Shown here piece by piece: positions 9,307-18,197 of a stretch of 18,197 nt of DNA (within the stretch, counting starts at the first letter, position 1; each line of letters starts with the position of its first letter). The position numbers and the translations under genes are program-made. This DNA is from Dimargaris cristalligena. Lineage: Eukaryota > Kickxellomycota > Dimargaritomycetes > Dimargaritales > Dimargaritaceae. Below the pieces are notes generated by a model, which saw only the letters and a program-made list of their open reading frames with translations, did not search any database and was not told the DNA's origin. Location of the stretch: assembly GCA_027576995.1 (NCBI GenBank), contig JANBQC010000573.1, positions 1-18,197 of the forward strand, in the 5' to 3' direction.

Positions 9307-9567
9307 CTTTTATACCACTCCAGCACCCGCCGTGGTGCTTCCCAGTATAGACCCCCTCCCCCTAGCGTGTTGAACTTAGAATTGGGCGATGCGTTAGGCC
9401 CACATCTACTTGGGGGGTACTTTATGGGATATGCTGTATTGACTTTCTCTTCTTAACATTCGTTCTTGTGTATTCCATTTTTTTCCCCTAACTCTCCACT
9501 ACATCGCGGAACTTTAAAGACTACCTTCCTTCCACCCCCATTTTATTACGTAATTGTTCTTCCAGGC

Positions 9568-9573
9568 AATAAA
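9568..9573 (+). terminator. Candidate poly(A) signal of SPP
   Basis: AATAAA 262 bases after the SPP stop codon, preceded by T-rich sequence. It is the only canonical signal in the first 300 bases downstream. Confidence 0.5.
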
Positions 9574-9984
9574 TACAATACCTTGCAATTTCCATAACGA
9601 ATATACTAAGACTACTTGGAGCACACCTCACGGGTGGCCGTGATAGTTAGATCCTTGTGGGTTCAATTATCTGCAAAGCAGTGCTGTTCTGATAGACTAA
9701 AGCCACACTAATGGGTGGATTAAGCAACCAATGATTAAATATAGCCAACCCAGCCCCACCAGCTGATTTATTCTACATATAGCTAATTAAAATATACCAC
9801 TGATGGCAAAATAAATGGAGCGAGAATGAAAATAGGTTTCACCCTGTGAACTGGTAAAAGGGTCAGCGAAGGCTATTCAATTCGATAAAATACATGAAAC
9901 GACCAATTAACTAGCTAAGAAGCGAGATTGGAACGGTTCATACGATAGAGTAAAACGAAAACCTAAGTGAGGTACGGTATTTAA

Positions 9985-9993
9985 ATATATATA

Positions 9994-10029
<36 letters not shown>

Positions 10030-10056
10030 TGTATGTATGTGTGTATGTGTATGTGT
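9985..10056. repeat. Compound microsatellite (AT)n then (ATGT)n
   Basis: About nine AT units at 9985-10002 run directly into roughly ten ATGT units (to about 10040), then a degenerate GT-rich tail and a run of seven G. It is noncoding. Confidence 0.95.
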
Positions 10057-10115
10057 GGGGGGGAGGGGTAAGTATAAACTCCCAAATGAGCCCTAGCAGG
10101 GTTGGGCAGCTCGGG

Positions 10116-10610
10116 TCACTTTTTGCCCGACTTCACTGTACTAACTTTTGGCGAACTCTGTTTGGCTCCGATCCCCTCCCCAGCTGCTACGATAGCCCTC
10201 TCCCCTTTCGTGGACATACTCCACCGGGACTTGGCTGTCGTACCAGACGGTTTGATTTGTCTCGATTGGTTAGCGGGCGACTTGTTCGGAGGTAATTTCG
10301 GACTAGTAGGGAGGGAGAGGGTCTTTGGGGAATTCGGAGAAGCGGCCCTTTTGTTCTTCGTAATAATAGAGCTGCTCTTCGGTGACCGCGGGGCATCAGT
10401 GTTGGCTTTTCCATTCCAATAGGCGATTCCATTTGGAACAGTTTTCTCGGGGATTATTTTTCGGGCCGTGTCGGTGCGACGTACTAATCGAGCGGTTGGG
10501 GCAGTCAGTGAGGTATTGGCTAGAAAATAATAACCCAATACCGTGGCTACCACTAAAGCCATAAGGGGACAGAAAAGTGGACTAGATTGGAGAATATGGT
10601 GAATGGACAT
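10116..10610 (-). CDS. Candidate small membrane protein, 164 aa, unknown function
   Basis: An uninterrupted ATG-to-TGA frame on the minus strand. I recognise no family. The N-terminus has one hydrophobic segment at about residues 12-30 (PLFCPLMALVVATVLGYYFL), preceded by few charges. It is followed by a long hydrophilic tail rich in Lys, Ser and Pro, with repeated SPK-like steps (RSPKSS, NSPKT, TSPKL). That fits a single-pass protein with a short N-terminal side and a basic, disordered tail. Against it: no homology, low-complexity composition, no clear promoter or poly(A) signal, and competing plus-strand frames of up to 106 codons. It stands alone between SPP and HAT1. An extra exon is possible. 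Confidence 0.4.
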   Translation of the reverse strand: MSIHHILQSSPLFCPLMALVVATVLGYYFLANTSLTAPTARLVRRTDTARKIIPEKTVPNGIAYWNGKANTDAPRSPKSSSIITKNKRAASPNSPKTLSLPTSPKLPPNKSPANQSRQIKPSGTTAKSRWSMSTKGERAIVAAGEGIGAKQSSPKVSTVKSGKK

Positions 10611-12212
10611 GGATATCCGGCTAGTGCGGCGGGATCCACATTTTGAAATAAATTGCTTGATAATGAAGCCACCAACCCTCTTAGTTATTGTAGATCATGT
10701 ATTAAAATAAAGAAATTGGGTGGGATAATAGTGGCAGGATAGTAGGGAGAGGCAGGACTTTGGGGTTGAATAAGCAGTAGTGCCGTCTGAACGGATTTTC
10801 CCGTAATTATAGACGTGGTCGGATATTCATGGTAGAGTTAAAAGCCTAGTCAAGTCCACCGAGTGCGCCTCAGGTATAAGATGAGTCTATACAAGCCAAT
10901 GGTTTTAATTCGGGATGTATATACAAACCCGCTTGAATAGTGTACTCTGGTAGGTCAAACTATCCACCCTTCCACCACATGTTCTTTGTTCTTTGGTAAA
11001 ATCCGTCAACTTGTAAGGTCGCTGCAGTTGAAAAGGGGCCATACCCCCCTATTCGGCGCCTCTGGAGCGGTAATCAAATAGACGGAAACATGATTTTGGT
11101 GCTTCTGCTAAGCCTCCTTTTGGCCATTGAGCATTTATGCGGAGAGGAAAACTAAAGGCACCGCCTACCTCCATCGAAATGGCCTGGCGATCCACTCTGC
11201 ACACGGCTACACCTTTCTGGAGACGGCCTGTTTTCAAAACGAGGGTATGTTGTTCCTCTCTGCTGCCAACCCATTGCGACTAAGGGGGGCACTGGGCTGT
11301 ATTTGCAGTCACAATTTCGGGTCTAGGGGTTAAAGTCAGAGTCAGAGTTAGTGGAGGTAGTTCGAAATCTTCGATATGTCAGGGAATGCACGAGGCAGAA
11401 CGTATAGCGTGTTGATCCCAGCAACATGTGGGACCAAGTACCGCCAAACATACCCCAGTTACCCCGGCGAAACGGTTGGAAAGAGATAAATATGGATTAT
11501 TATATACATTGAGTTGAGTAGGGAGGGGTGTATATTGCCATGCCAATGGGCTAGCGACGAGTTCCACTGCTTGGTCACTTTCCTTTCAGCTGACCCTTTG
11601 TTTATTACGTGTAAGATGCCAGTTGGTTATCCTTACAATAAACAGAATTTGTAGGCGAAAAGAGTCACCAAGCATGTTCCCGGTTTGGGCTGCGACTCTC
11701 AATAGAAAACAGAGCAACTGGATAAAGTAAAGCGAGGAAAGACGAGTTGGAGCTCGGTTAACCACTTTGGAACGCGTTGTAGGAACTTTAGTGCGATAGA
11801 GAGGGAGAGAGAGCGAGTGTGTGTGTGGGTTTCAATGGGCCTCCCTAAGTTCCCTGGGTGCTGCAGTTAATCGCTTGTTGAATTGGAATGGTGGCATTGG
11901 GCCTCTTGCATTTCCCACCACAAGGAGGAAACGGCTTCTTGGGGGCTGGGGTTTATTTACTTTAGCCAGCGGCAGTGTTTTTTCGAGTGAGAGCAACCTA
12001 CCTAGGCCCTATAAGTATTTTTAAGTCCTGGCCTAAATGTTGTTCCCATTCCAACCTTAGACCCAATCTATACTATTGCCCCCCCCTTCATTCCATTTGA
12101 AGATCCCTTAAGGACTTTTTTATTTGATGTCCTAAGCTCCGTAAGCCCGTTTGGTTTGTATCGAATTCCACTTTTCCTCTTTATCGCCTACTCTATTTTT
12201 CCAACGCTCGCC
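10611..12212. other. Intergenic region upstream of HAT1
   Basis: About 1.6 kb with only short, unconvincing frames on both strands. It contains an isolated AATAAA at 11637-11642, a GA/GT-rich simple repeat at 11797-11828, and a weak TATAAGTA at about 12010 that could belong to HAT1. A GTAAGC at 12140 resembles a splice donor but has no acceptor before the HAT1 start codon. No tRNA or other structured RNA was recognised. Confidence 0.5.
11797..11828. repeat. GA/GT simple repeat
   Basis: A short purine-rich run of GA units passes into GT units (agagagagcgagtgtgtgtg). It is degenerate and lies in noncoding sequence upstream of HAT1. Confidence 0.7.
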
Positions 12213-13417
12213 ATGTCAAGCTCCGCCGGCCTGTCCGAATCGGCCCAAGACTATAGTACCTGGGTGTGCGATAGCAACGACGCGGTGCAGTTCCACCAGC
12301 TTAACCTGACCCGTCCAATTACTGACCACGCCGAGGAAGTCCTGGAAACGGCCCCTACCTTCCTACCCGAATTCACCTACCCTCTGTTCGGCGAGCATGA
12401 AAAAATATTCGGTTACAAAGGCCTTACCATCGATGTCTACTTTTCCCAAGCGGCCCTACGTACCCACTTGAACGTTCGGTACCAGGCCATCCACCCTACT
12501 CTGAAGGAGACTCCCCCCTCCGCCGATAGCTCCGGCGCTCCACCCGCCAAACGCACCAAATTTACCCTCGACCAGGCTCCGGTGGGTTTGACCGCGGCCG
12601 CCAGCACCGGCCCCGCCGCTCTCCTAGATTCTTTCCGCCCGTTCGTTCCCATCGACTCCACCGGCGAGGAGAACCTGGCGGCCTACTTGGCTCGCGCTAA
12701 GCAGACCGACGCCGAATTTAAACCAATGGGCGAATGTATTCACCGGTACCAGGCTCCCCTCCCCCAATCCGAACACGAATTAGTGCTAAGACCCGTTGCA
12801 GAAGAAGAGGAGGTAGTGGAAAATGCTACAAACCCAGCCGGTATGTCCGAGGACCCGCCTAATGGATCATTTGAGCTCTATCTCGCCAATTTCAACACCC
12901 CTGGCTTGCCCGAGTACCACCGCCGAATCCAGAGTTTCTTGCCCTTTTACATCGAAGGCGCCTCCTTTATTGACGAGGACCCCCAATGGGATATCTACCT
13001 TCTCTTCCGGGTGTTGTCGGTCAAACTACCGGAATCAGACGTCCCGGTCACGCGCTACGCCTTGGTTGGCTATTCGACCGTCTACCGGTTCTACTGCTAC
13101 CCCGATCGGGTCCGCCCGCGGATTAGCCAATTCCTTATTCTCCCCACGTACGCCGGCGCCGGCCACGGCAGCGAGATGTACCAGGTTATCCATGATCGGT
13201 GTCTCAATGACCCGAAGGTCATTGATCTTTCGGTGGAGGATCCCAACCAAGCCTTTTCGGACCTGCGGGACAAGTGGGACGTCAAGCGGATTCTGCAGCA
13301 AGGTGGCGCCGAGGACTTCAGTGGCCCTTTTGATCAGGAATTCCTCAACCGTTTCCGGCTCCAGTGGAAGCTGAGTAAGGTAAGTCAATCTTAGATACCC
13401 TCCTTTTTATAGGGCCA

Positions 13418-13453
<36 letters not shown>

Positions 13454-14104
13454 CGGATACCAACGGCTATGCTGCCCCTCTTTCGGGTCAACTTCGTGGA
13501 CAATGATAATCCTATTTCCCCGACCATCCGACTGCCCTCCGGAAACTACCTCATAGCAGCGAGTCTGTCACGGTTATACCGAGTTCATCATCTAACCATG
13601 GTCTGCCACTATCTCTTTATTGCTTACCCAACCTCCTTTCTCTTTTTACCAACAGCGCCAGGCCGCCCGCTGTCTGGAAATGCTAATGAAAATCCACCTG
13701 GAGGATAATGAAGTGGATGGAGCCGAGCGCGCTTATCGCCTCCAAGTCAAGAAGCGTCTCTATCTCCAAAATAAGGTAAGTGGGCGAGGTTTTTTTTTTG
13801 AACATACGTAAAGATTTTATTCTATGATCCAAACCCTCTTGGGCTATTCGAGAGCCCTTTATGCACGACCTAAGCACCTTTCTGAACATGCGACTAATTT
13901 TATTAATTGCCCACCTCCCCCCTGTATCCTTTATGGTTTATTCACCACTTTCCCCATGGTCCCATGTATTTATTTATTGTTGATTTACTCTATTAGGAAG
14001 CCCTTAGCGAGCTGGAACCAGCCGAGCGGATCGAGAAGCTTCAAGAGACATTCAAGAATGTTGACGAGGATTACACTAGGATAACGGAACCACTGGCAAT
14101 GTAA
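12213..14104 (+). CDS. HAT1: Histone acetyltransferase type B catalytic subunit
   Basis: Acetylates newly made histone H4 at Lys5 and Lys12 before chromatin assembly, normally with an RbAp46/Hat2 WD40 partner. Exons 12213-13379, 13656-13775 and 13997-14104 give 464 aa; both introns are phase 0 with GTAAGT donors and acceptors caacag and tattag. The N-terminal HAT1 domain covers about residues 18-200, the GNAT catalytic core about 210-390, and the helical C-terminal part about 390-464. Landmarks are ASFIDEDPQWD (250-260), the VGYSTVYRFYCYPD block, RPRISQFLILP (301-311), and the catalytic-region acidic pair E342-D343 in SVEDPNQAF. The acetyl-CoA loop reads YAGAGHGS (313-320), with Ala at the position where yeast and human have Gln. 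An insert at about 99-148 contains PPAKRTKF (110-117), a likely nuclear localisation signal. Start context is cgccATG. Confidence 0.95.
13418..13453. repeat. (CT)n(AT)n microsatellite inside HAT1 intron 1
   Basis: About seven CT units followed by about eleven AT units, starting roughly 40 bases after the intron donor at 13380. Length changes here would not touch the coding frame. Confidence 0.95.
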
Positions 14105-15249
14105 TGGCTACCTGGATATCTAAGTTTGTTGGTTCCAAAGCCATACACTTGCCCCAGCCTAATTTTTTGCGTGTTGTAGATATACTACTAAAAAGGCATG
14201 GCAATCTGAACAGGTATTTCTAATTCCGATTAGATGTTGTGGTACTTCCTGTCCGGACTGCAGTGTATTTACAATGATTTGTTCTGACTCGCCCTATTAT
14301 ATAATACATATTAGAGGTGTTCAGCCTGGCTGCCTGACCATTCGTACTTAGGCTCGGACGATCTATACTAGAAAAGTATAATCTATTTGCCTAGCCACCA
14401 TATACCATCCAGGGTTTATCCATTATTTATATCCGCTGGGAATGCCTGGGTATAAGCTTAGGATTGGACCATTATAATAAAATGTTTGACACATACATTG
14501 CGATATAATTGCAATACACTTTTGTTCATTTTAAGGATTACTTTGGAGAATACATCTACTGCCGCCCATCTAATCTACCCATTCGGATGTATATTAAGAG
14601 TTTCATCGTATCAGTTGGCCGGTAGCTGATGTATTTTGACTGTCTAAGCACGTGATGATATCGGGCGGTTGTTTACTTTAATGCGAAGCGCTGGTTCAGT
14701 GGCTGATAGCCAATGGATCTGTGTTTGCATTTATGGAAAGGTTCTGTTCACACTGTGGCTGGTAGTATGGATAGTGAAATCCGCTCGTTTTACCGTGTAT
14801 GTACTTCATGACTGTCCTTGCTTGCGGGGCGCTAGACGCATTGTCCATTGCTAAGGAGAAGTGGGAAGCGGGTCTTGTACCAACTCAGCTGGGCGGTTCT
14901 TCCTCTTCTACTTTATAGTGTTTTATTTAACCTGGTATTCCTTTTTGGACATTTATACAACAATTCGCCCTGGTTCCTTGGACCTTTAAACCCCTTTAGT
15001 TTAAACCGGCCCCCTACTAGTATTTGGACCTTGCCTTTCGACTGGGATGATTGAAACCCCCTCTCTATTCTCGTACTGATCAGTTCCCGTCAACACCATT
15101 AACTATTGCACAAACGGGGCTCCTTTAACACTGTACACCTACCTCCCTCTTTCCCACCGCTTACTCCGACCCTCTCCCTCCCCACATTGGGTTCGTTGTC
15201 ATCCTTGTCTCTTATTCCCCCTCCCCCTCACTTTTCGCATTCCACCAAA
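14105..15249. other. Intergenic region between HAT1 and CDC20
   Basis: About 1.1 kb. The first part is AT-rich 3' flank of HAT1 with an AATAAA at 14476-14481. The last 130 bases before CDC20 are a strongly C/T-rich leader (15115-15240), typical of an active fungal promoter. Two short frames at 14669 and 14848 have no ATG support or domain. Confidence 0.6.
14476..14481 (+). terminator. Candidate poly(A) signal of HAT1
   Basis: AATAAA 372 bases after the HAT1 stop. The distance is long for a compact fungal gene, so a non-canonical signal nearer the stop may be used instead. Confidence 0.3.
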
Positions 15250-16641
15250 ATGGACTCCCACAACAGCAGCACTTCTCCAAAAAAGGGCAAGAAGCCCAAC
15301 AACCACTACGATCGGTTCATTCCCAATCGGTCGTCCATGAATGTCTCCTCCGCCCAGTTTAACCTGACCCGTCGGGGGTCGACTTCGGAGCCCACCGGTT
15401 TGGACGCCCCCACATCGGCTTACCAAGAAGAAGTTGCCAAGGCGTGCGGCATTACCCTCGACAAACGGATTCTGGCCTTCAAGTCGGAACCCCCGCCGAA
15501 CGAAAAAGAAGACCTGCGGCAGACCTACTGCCAAACCCCAAACCACCTCCGGCCAGGAGGGGGCGCCGGTGCCGGGGGAGCGGGTGCCCATTCCAAACGG
15601 CGTATCCTTACCACCCCCGAACGGATCCTGGACGCCCCCGGCCTGTTGGACGACTACTATCTGAACCTTCTGGACTGGTCATCGTCGAATTTACTGGCCA
15701 TTGGCCTGGATAAGACCGTGTACATTTGGAACGCCGAGTCTGGCGACGTCACCACGTTGTGTCAACTCGAGGGTCCCGATGATTATATTGCTTCCCTGCA
15801 GTGGACCGCGGATAGCTCATATTTGGCCGTGGGCCTGAGCGACGGCGATGTGCAGATTTGGGACCCCGATACTCAGCAGAAAATGCGATCCATGGTTGGA
15901 CACCAGGCCCGGGTGGGGGCCTTGGCCTGGGACAGTCACATTCTATCGTCGGGGTGTCGGGACGGCAGTATTTGGCACCACGATGTGCGGGTAGCAACGC
16001 ACAAAGTAGCCGAGCTATTGGGTCATACGTCCGAGGTGTGCGGGCTCGCTTGGCGGGCGGACAGCGCCACCGGCACCAGCGGGAGTGGCAGTAGTGGCAT
16101 TCCCCTCCTGGCCAGTGGGGGTAACGACAACTTAGTGAATCTTTGGGACGCGCGGTCCTCGCACGTACCTAAATTCACCAAAGCCAACCACACGGCCGCC
16201 GTCAAGGCCGTCGCCTGGTGTCCCTGGCAACCCAACCTCCTCGCCACCGGCGGCGGAGCCCACGACCGCCACATTCACTTCTGGAACACCACCACCGCCG
16301 CGCGCCTCCATTCCATCGACACGGGCTCCCAAGTCACGTCCATCCGCTGGTCCCTCGAGTACCGTGAACTCGTGTCATCCCACGGGTTCCCCGACCACCA
16401 ATTGTCGGTGTGGAGTTACCCCGCCCTGACGAAAATGACCGATATCCCCGCCCACGACACGCGGGTGTTGCATACCGCCCTGAGTCCCGACGGCCAAACT
16501 TTGGCTACCGTGTCGAGTGACGACAATTTGAAATTCTGGCGGGTGTTTGAAGCCAAACCTAAATCTATCAAATCCGGCACCGATGGGGATCGGCCCGGTC
16601 GGACTAATTCGCTCGAGTCTAGGGCGATGAAACTTCGCTAG
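15250..16641 (+). CDS. CDC20: CDC20/Fizzy-family WD40 activator of the anaphase-promoting complex
   Basis: Recruits substrates such as securin and mitotic cyclins to the APC/C and is the target of the spindle checkpoint. Intronless, 463 aa, start context aaaATGG after a C/T-rich leader. In order: the C-box DRFIPNR (21-27) that contacts the APC/C; a Mad2-interaction motif KRILAFKSEP (72-81); the conserved TPERILDAPGLLDDYYLNLL entry to the propeller (about 122-141); seven WD40 blades to about residue 445, including GHQARVGALAW, SSGCRDGSI, GGNDNLVNLWDARSS, AWCPWQPNLLATGGG, SSHGFPDHQLSVW and SPDGQTLATVSSDDNLKFW; and a terminal Leu-Arg that resembles the C-terminal IR tail. The blades and C-box place it with Cdc20/Slp1 rather than Cdh1. 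No KEN box or CRY box is visible in the N-terminal 120 residues. Residues 103-114 are a Gly/Ala-rich spacer. Confidence 0.95.
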   Translation: MDSHNSSTSPKKGKKPNNHYDRFIPNRSSMNVSSAQFNLTRRGSTSEPTGLDAPTSAYQEEVAKACGITLDKRILAFKSEPPPNEKEDLRQTYCQTPNHLRPGGGAGAGGAGAHSKRRILTTPERILDAPGLLDDYYLNLLDWSSSNLLAIGLDKTVYIWNAESGDVTTLCQLEGPDDYIASLQWTADSSYLAVGLSDGDVQIWDPDTQQKMRSMVGHQARVGALAWDSHILSSGCRDGSIWHHDVRVATHKVAELLGHTSEVCGLAWRADSATGTSGSGSSGIPLLASGGNDNLVNLWDARSSHVPKFTKANHTAAVKAVAWCPWQPNLLATGGGAHDRHIHFWNTTTAARLHSIDTGSQVTSIRWSLEYRELVSSHGFPDHQLSVWSYPALTKMTDIPAHDTRVLHTALSPDGQTLATVSSDDNLKFWRVFEAKPKSIKSGTDGDRPGRTNSLESRAMKLR

Positions 16642-18127
16642 TGTGAGTAGGTCCGGCGTGCGCGAAGTTGGTCATCGAATTCTTTTATTCTTATTTTTTG
16701 GGCTGTGCTCCTTAAGACACATTTAAAACCGAAGAATCTATATATACTTTTAATAATATTATTACCTTTCCTAAAAGGCCAGGGGCGTCAGGTGTTATTT
16801 TCATATTTTTTTTAAAAAAGTTTTTTTATTTTTATTAATGAACTTTTAATCACTGCTGTTGGCCAAGGCTAGCTTTTGCTGGGCGGCTTAATTTAATATA
16901 GGTGAAATTCAAACCAGCTATATAAGGGTTTACATAATACGTGCATGGGTGAATATATGTGAGAATAGCTTTTAACCAGTAATCTTGGTCTCATCCAATG
17001 GATTTTTCGTTATACAGCCTGAATGAACTTCTCCCATGCATTATCAACCAAATCTATCGCGGCGACCACAAATCCGGAAATTCCGATTACTCGCTTTCAA
17101 GCTTTGGGGTGAGATTTGGTGCTTGAGATGTGTTCTACGATTAGCTGCAGCTGACCGGATATAGTAGGCCGAATGGTCGATGGCTGTAAGTAATGGTTAA
17201 ATAATTTTATAAGGGAAGATTGACATTATATTTAATGTAATACCCGTGTCCTAATTATACCCGAGCTATTCTAAATATATATATATAAAAGTAATGGCTG
17301 CTATATCTTAACCCCTTTTGTAAGTTAAGCGGCCTATATAGACGCAGTACAAAGAGGGGATACAGAGGGCACGAGAAAAATACCTACCAGATCTTTTAAT
17401 CGCTATAGAACCGACTGACTGCTAGGGGATTAGGTGGAAGGGCTGGGCGGGCAAAGCTGCAATAACCAAAATATTTGGCAACTAGCTGTCTTCCGACTTA
17501 CTAGGTATTCTAAGTTCACGCGCCGAATTTTTATGAGATTAGGGAGGTGGTACCGAGTCTCTCCTCTTGTAGATACTGGCATTTAATGTATGCCATGTGT
17601 GATGTGCAGATGGATAAGGATATCTCTGGAAGTCGCATGGTAGCGAGTAAGGAAAAAAATGGCGTCCTTGAAGCATCGCAACCCTTTAGCCAGGGACCCA
17701 GTCATAAGGTTACTGGGAATAGCTTTGGAAAGGGATGGGGGACTTGCTTAACCATAAGGCTACCATATCGGCAAACATCGGGGTCTTTATTATCGCCATT
17801 ATTGACGACATGTACTGCTTAGCAATATATTCAACCAAGAGAGTAAGTAGAATACTATTGCCAGCAGATTTTACTATTATCGGGCAATTAAATCTTGGTT
17901 AAGTTAAATGTTGGAGGAGAGGGCTACGGATTTAAAATATATCAAAGCCAGGGGAAATGTGTGGATGGCTTTTAGAAATGGGTCATACTAGTAGTCTGAA
18001 AAAGTAAGTATGTAGTGCATCAATATGGACGGTCATACAATTGTACTGTCTAAGCAGGTCAATGCAAATGACAAAAATGGCTGGGGGTATTCCGATTTTT
18101 TTTCTGGAAGTGATATATACAGCATGA
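16642..18127. other. AT-rich right flank, no confident gene
   Basis: About 1.5 kb of AT-rich DNA. It contains a T8-A6-G-T7 homopolymer cluster at 16806-16827 and a short AT run near 17275. A 42-codon frame at 16998-17126 starts with a Leu-rich, faintly F-box-like peptide and is treated under findings. A 91-codon frame at 17547-17822 shows no recognisable content. I see no canonical poly(A) signal for CDC20. Confidence 0.5.
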
Positions 18128-18187
18128 TATTTCATAATCTGTGTCAGTGGAACTTATGACCAAGAGGGGGGCGATGATGCCTCCATA
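18128..18187 (-). repeat. Right arm of the terminal inverted repeat
   Basis: The reverse complement of this block aligns gap-free with 11-70 (51 of 60 identical). It contains the same tatggaggcatcatcgcccc core, here at 18187-18168 on the minus strand. Confidence 0.85.
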
Positions 18188-18197
18188 TGTTTACCTC

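Larger units (their letters stand above)
9307..10115. other. Intergenic region with SPP 3' end and a microsatellite
   Basis: Holds the SPP 3' untranslated region, its likely poly(A) signal at 9568-9573 and a compound microsatellite at 9985-10056. The part between about 9600 and 9980 is AT-rich and shows no gene or RNA signature. Confidence 0.6.

Noticed and set aside
11821..12024. 67-codon frame upstream of HAT1
   Set aside because: Starts at a non-ATG codon in a simple-repeat region and lacks any domain; no splice path into HAT1 keeps frame.
14848..15054. Hydrophobic 68-codon frame between HAT1 and CDC20
   Set aside because: Starts at TTG with no in-frame ATG, and its hydrophobicity follows from T-rich promoter DNA.
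17547..17822. 91-codon frame in the right flank
   Set aside because: Begins with a non-ATG codon, has no recognisable domain and lies in AT-rich noncoding-like sequence.
1..18197. Whole window as one giant transposon bounded by the inverted repeats
   Set aside because: No transposase, integrase or helicase gene; the interior is a set of unrelated conserved housekeeping genes.
1..18197. tRNA, rRNA, CRISPR or viral segments
   Set aside because: I scanned by eye for tRNA B-box-like sequence with a matching acceptor stem, for rRNA blocks, and for regularly spaced direct repeats, and saw none. A tRNAscan or Infernal run would settle small RNAs.

Overview
The window reads as nuclear DNA of a fungus, probably an early-diverging (zygomycete-grade) lineage. 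The genes are compact and use the standard code. Most introns are short (about 110-280 nt) with GTAAG-type donors, and five of the six genes of any size are recognisable eukaryotic housekeeping genes. The TATDN1-like gene carries what looks like a minor-spliceosome (U12-type) AT-AC intron. Such introns are absent or very rare in Dikarya but are known from some early-diverging fungi. No sequence search was run, so the lineage is an inference.

Layout from left to right: (1) 1-686, AT-rich flank that begins with one arm of a terminal inverted repeat. (2) 687-2406, +, four-exon gene for an unrecognised 374-aa protein with an N-terminal coiled coil. (3) 2786-4906, +, four-exon PGS1 (phosphatidylglycerophosphate synthase), with a TATA box upstream. 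(4) 5364-7565, -, eight-exon TATDN1-like metal-dependent nuclease, convergent with PGS1. (5) 8089-9306, +, intronless signal peptide peptidase (SPP), divergent from the TatD gene across a 0.5-kb shared promoter. (6) 10116-10610, -, candidate small single-pass membrane protein, weakly supported. (7) 12213-14104, +, three-exon HAT1 (type B histone acetyltransferase). (8) 15250-16641, +, intronless CDC20/Slp1-type activator of the anaphase-promoting complex. (9) 16642-18197, AT-rich flank that ends in the other arm of the inverted repeat.

The genes do not form one pathway. They cover mitochondrial lipid synthesis, a DNase, ER intramembrane proteolysis, histone H4 acetylation and mitotic exit, which is the usual mix on a fungal chromosome. 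I found no viral, toxin, CRISPR, tRNA or rRNA signal. I see no transposase.

The most notable observations are the AT-AC intron in the TatD gene (frame, homology and splice signals agree), five of that gene's seven introns splitting a GAC Asp codon in the same way, a 60-bp inverted repeat (51/60 identical) at the two ends of the window, and an Ala in place of the usual Gln in the acetyl-CoA loop of HAT1. Exon joins were worked out by hand from reading frame, splice signals and family similarity.
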